From: Amblyornis subalaris
Lineage: Eukaryota > Chordata > Aves > Passeriformes > Ptilonorhynchidae
Reading direction: 5' to 3'
NCBI GenBank assembly: GCA_018881555.1
Contig: JACAXG010000018.1
Location: forward strand, 7,129,634 to 7,193,633
DNA length: 64,000 nt
Part shown: one piece after another, positions 59,946 to 64,000 of the stretch
How positions within the stretch are numbered: the stretch's first letter is position 1
Layout: every line of letters starts with the position of its first letter
Notes under the pieces: generated by a model
What the model was told of the DNA's origin: nothing
Database searches by the model: none
The model's input: only the letters and a program-made list of their open reading frames with translations
Translations under genes and position numbers: made by a program

Positions 59946-62900
59946 AGACAATGATTTATTATCCTATCGATTGTGACCCATTATGTTTTCTTATTGACAT
60001 TGCATCTTGCACACTGTTTTTCTTTTTGGACAAGATCTATCTTCTGAAGGTAGCAAACTGACATTGCATTCAATTTTTAGTAGAATGGACAGAGAAGTAA
60101 ATATGTAATTCTATTAACAAGAAAGTTTTAAAATTACATTTTCTAAAGGCAAGAATATATGTTATTATTTCCTCCTAATATCTAACTAAAAATCAACTGG
60201 TCTGTTTAAATTTCTGCTAAGAAAAACTTTCCTTTAAGTGACCAGAAGAATGAAATAGTAATTTTCTTTTTGAATAATGGTATAAAGCCTGTATAAGATG
60301 GGTTTGATAAGACATGACTTGTTATTTATTTGAATATGACATCCACACTGGAAAGTTCATTTGGACTGGGAAGTTTGTTATACTTAGCTATTGTCTTAAA
60401 TGAAAGTTAAGGTCATTTTCTTCCAATGACTGCATTTTATTTCATTGTTACGCTAATTTTTATTCATTTCAAAGGGACTGTTCCTTTTCTGACTCATAGT
60501 TACGTGAATGAAATATAGACGTACATTCAGTTTGGTTTTAAAGATAGCCCTTAATTTTATATTTAACAGAGTCAATATATTTGTTTATCTTACTGTGTAT
60601 AGTAGCATGCACTCTTTAAGAAGTACATTTTATTATGGATTCAATTAATGAGCTGAAGCATATTTACAGTAATTTATTCACAATGGGGCTCTGTGTCTAT
60701 CTGAGGACACTGCAAAAGAGGTTATAAAGATTGGAGAAGTTTGGAATTGCTTTAGATTGTGGAAGTTTGTGTCTTTAGAGTTCACAGCATATACACCAGT
60801 CAGAATATTTCATAAGGGGCATATGGACTAAGGCAAAATATCAATTTATATCAGTTGTCTGTTAACTGGTGGATGTTATCACTCCCTTAGAAATGAGTGT
60901 TATAATAATAGAAATACTGAAAGATTTAAATATAGCAAAGCTAGTGGACAGTGCTATAATACACAATTTATCCTATTTGATACTTGTCAACAAGTGCAGT
61001 GATCCATGAAGAAGATTCTTCTTTGAGTTTTCGTGTTTGAGTTTAAATTAATGGTTTGGGAGTAGAGTCTATTAGTGTGTGCCACATAGCTAGCAATTCT
61101 TTAAATTCAACACAAACCATGCACAGACTGGGGTTCTCAAGGTGCCTAGTTACAGTTGTGATCGGAACCAATGATTTCTTTCTCATTTTCATTACAATAT
61201 GTCATCAGAAACACATGTTTGTAAGATGCTTCTGCTGTTTACCATACGTTTGATATTCACGTCCCCAGGTGCAGGGGGAGGCAGGGGGGAAGAGAAAGGG
61301 TAACTTAAAATATTACTACTTTCTTCAAATATGAAATAAGAACATACATTAGTTTTCAATCTATCTGACCTTTAAGGATTAGCAAAGGAGAAACAGAGAT
61401 CAGCACATCAGCAAACAGCATCTGAACCTTTAGGGGCAGTTGATGAAGTCATATGCTGGCATGGCCTATGGGGTTGTATAGTGATTCCCAAGAATAGTAG
61501 AGATATTATGTGAGTGAAACAGAAATCACAGAATGATGATCTGAGGATCAGCAAGAAGTAAGGTTTTGACCTTGAAGAGGTTTAAGAGTATGTTCTGAAC
61601 AGCTGTCTGGGACATAATTAAAGGCATTTTAACGTGATAAGCCCTGAAGAATGCAAACCATCATCTGTGCACATGGAAGAGCAAAAGATATTGCTTTTAT
61701 AGCTGTGGAGCTTATGGTCAGAAGTGATATGAAATATTAGAAATGTGACAGTTTTATAATAATTTTATACTCGTTGTAATAATTTTCATTTGCAGCTTTT
61801 TGCCAGTGAGTCTCTGAAATGGCATTAAGTATTTCTCACTTCAGCTTACCCTGCAATATTGGAGTGTCTCTGTGGGCTTTCTTTTTTCACATATCTGCGT
61901 GCTTGCAAGTTGCAAGCAAACAGGCATTAAGACGATATCTGCATGAATTGTTATTCATGCTAAGAAAAGAATAAGGAACAAGAGTTCCCAAAGACATTCT
62001 GTTAAGTTTCTATGTGAAGAATATACTCCCAGATCTCCTGAAGTCTCTTATAAAATTGGAAATGTGGTATTTCAATCAAGAAAATAAGCCTTGTTGACTT
62101 CTGCAAACTAATTATTGCCAGAAAATGGGAAGATGAGAAGAAAATATGTAGATGAGGAAAATCAGTACTTATTTTTTTCTTCTTCTTCAAACTCTGAAGC
62201 AGTTTAATCAATATCCCCTGGACCACATAGAGGGCACACTGTAATTTAGCTTTTCTGTAAAACACAGGATGGACTATGTAATTCACCCTGTGGGTTCATC
62301 ACAATGAAATTGAAAACCAGTGATACATTATATGTGAATTTATCTTTTCCTGAGAAGTATGTATAGGTCCAGAGCAAAGGGAACTCCATGTAGTTGAAAC
62401 AGAGGTAAGTGCTTTTATTAGTACCAGGGAAGTGCCATAGTTTGGCTGCCTGTTTATAACTGATAGCTTTGGATCCCTGAATGCCTCTCTTCCTTTAGTA
62501 AGGGAATTATTTCTGACAAGCTATAGTAGTATCTGGTTCCTGTATTTAAATTTCACTAATCAGTCTGATGTATGACTGTAGGGCTAAACAACAGGCAAAA
62601 CACCATGCACTATGCAATTAAAGTGTTTGCTTTGTCTCCTTAGTTACTTCTACATTAATTTGCCAGAAAATTCATCCTCCACATACTCAAACCAACTCTT
62701 CACTTCATAATCATTCTGATTATATGTCTTAATAATCATCATAGCACATTTAGTCTGGATCTGTCTTTTGGGAGCGATTACATTTATAAATGTCACATAC
62801 CTTTCCTTTCGGAATATATACGGCAATATACGGCAAAGATGTGTCCAAAAATCTGTGTACAGCACAGTAAATACATTATTCGCACCATTCCTGATCTCCC

Positions 62901-64000
62901 ACCTGATGAATGGACTTTATTTAAACTTTTTGGGACATCAGGTTTTGGGCTAAGAGCAAACATAGTAGAGTTAATAGAAAAGATTTTTCAGAGAGAGGTA
63001 TAAACAGCTGGACTCCTGTGCTTCAGCTAAACTGTGGTGTTTGACAAGCAACTCAAAGCAGCACATGATGCCTTAAAAGCACTTATTCTGGGTTGGATAG
63101 TGGAAGCAATGGCAACCACGTGTAAGACGAACTCCTACGATTGTGTTCAGAAATTTGCCAAGGGCTCTGACACAGAAGGGCCCAATTCTGTTTAGAGCAG
63201 GAAAGCCTTGCTTTTCAGACTCTCAGAAGCTGCTGACTCACCCTGATGAGATACAATCGGTGCAGCTTGTGCCACCAGATTTCAAAGGCGATGGGACAGA
63301 ACCCCATCTGAGGCACAAAGTGGGGTCCCTGTGCCTGGGTCTGTGGCGATAGGAGCCATGTAAACAGCTTGCAGCAAACAGAGAGATTCTCAATCCTTCA
63401 CTGCCCCAAATAAGAAATCCAACCCTTTTATGTTATTGATTTTTTGTATCAAAATCATATTGGAGATTTATATAACTGCTGCTGTCAAATATTTGTAAAA
63501 AACCTCACAACTACATCACATCATTCAAACGTTACGGCATGCAGGCTCTACTGAGGTGAAAGCTACTGCCTTCATTTACACTCACTAGGAATCTCCAAAT
63601 TGAGTCACTTCCCCAAAAGGTATAATGAATTCCTAAAATGCTAAATTAATCAGAAAGATACTGTAGAGTCTTGCATATAGATAATCGGCAAGAAGCGTAA
63701 TATAACAACTGTAGTAGTCCTCTGAGATGAGAAAGATTACTTCCCTCCATCAGTGTTTTATTGTTCTCTGCTGATAAGGACCTTTACTACTGTTAGGGTA
63801 CTTCCCTTCTGTTTAACCAAGAATGAAGAAAGCTATTTTTATCACTGAACAATATTTAGTTCTGTATAAAAATCTTTCATTTTTAGACACGTTTGTAATG
63901 CTTTGAGCCTAATGTTTCACTGAAAGAGTAGCTGTTCTCAGTGCATCTGTTTGTGGCACTCAACAGAAGCTTTTTGATTTCCTTTAGTTTATTAATCTTT
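59946..64000. other. Gene-free intergenic sequence
   Basis: No exon or transposon recognised. The 60500-60700 part is AT-rich and complex, possibly conserved. A G-rich patch (CAGGTGCAGGGGGAGGCAGG) lies at about 61267-61290. At 62816-62835 the 10-bp unit ATATACGGCA is repeated twice in tandem. It sits inside a minus-strand open frame (62650-62865, 71 codons, containing EVKSWFEYVEDEF) that looks protein-like but that I cannot assign. Confidence 0.4.

Noticed and set aside
1..64000. A new multi-gene defence, biosynthetic or CRISPR-like system
   Set aside because: The window is vertebrate intergenic and pseudogene DNA; no spaced direct-repeat array, gene cluster or coordinated set of coding regions is present.

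Overview
The window reads as vertebrate, and specifically avian, nuclear DNA. It is AT-rich and intron/intergenic in character, with no bacterial-style gene packing. It carries several CR1 LINE copies with the typical ATTCTATG-type 3' ends and several LTRs of types I know from bird genomes. About 26 isolated N bases suggest masked ambiguous calls in a draft assembly rather than gaps. I see no intact protein-coding gene, no tRNA or rRNA, no CRISPR array and no operon-like structure.

The one recognisable gene is a broken GBA3 (cytosolic beta-glucosidase, glycoside hydrolase family 1) on the + strand. An intact-frame exon lies at 9084-9311. A heavily decayed central exon lies at 14174-14560 with several frameshifts and stops, and with loss of the catalytic acid/base motif. 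A second intact-frame exon at 15137-15260 keeps the ITENG nucleophile motif. Both intact exons are followed by GC instead of GT. A doubtful remnant of the last exon may lie near 17257. A solo LTR of 1131 bp has landed between the third recognised exon and that possible last exon.

The rest is intergenic. CR1 fragments occur at 7905, 26150, 30244, 38628, 39745, 43054, 51598 and 59028. Four further LTRs are seen. An ERVL-type LTR (36242-37919) is split by a second LTR (36523-37119) with a 4-bp target duplication. A 1335-bp LTR (44173-45507) has a perfect ACTAG target duplication. A probable LTR lies at 42506-43013, and a 5'-truncated ERVL LTR at about 55684-56075. A small poly(A)-tailed retrocopy (3874-3993) with a perfect 10-11 bp target duplication is the most unusual small element. 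Ancient, strongly diverged repeats (a MIR/CORE-SINE-like piece and others) are scattered through.

In human, GBA3 lies between ADGRA3 and PPARGC1A on 4p15, next to a large gene desert. The long gene-free right part of this window fits such a desert, and several AT-rich stretches look like candidate conserved noncoding elements, though that cannot be tested here. I found no convincing new multi-gene system. The most useful observations are the loss of GBA3 with uneven exon decay, the nested LTR with a symmetric polyadenylation hairpin, and the poly(A) retrocopy.
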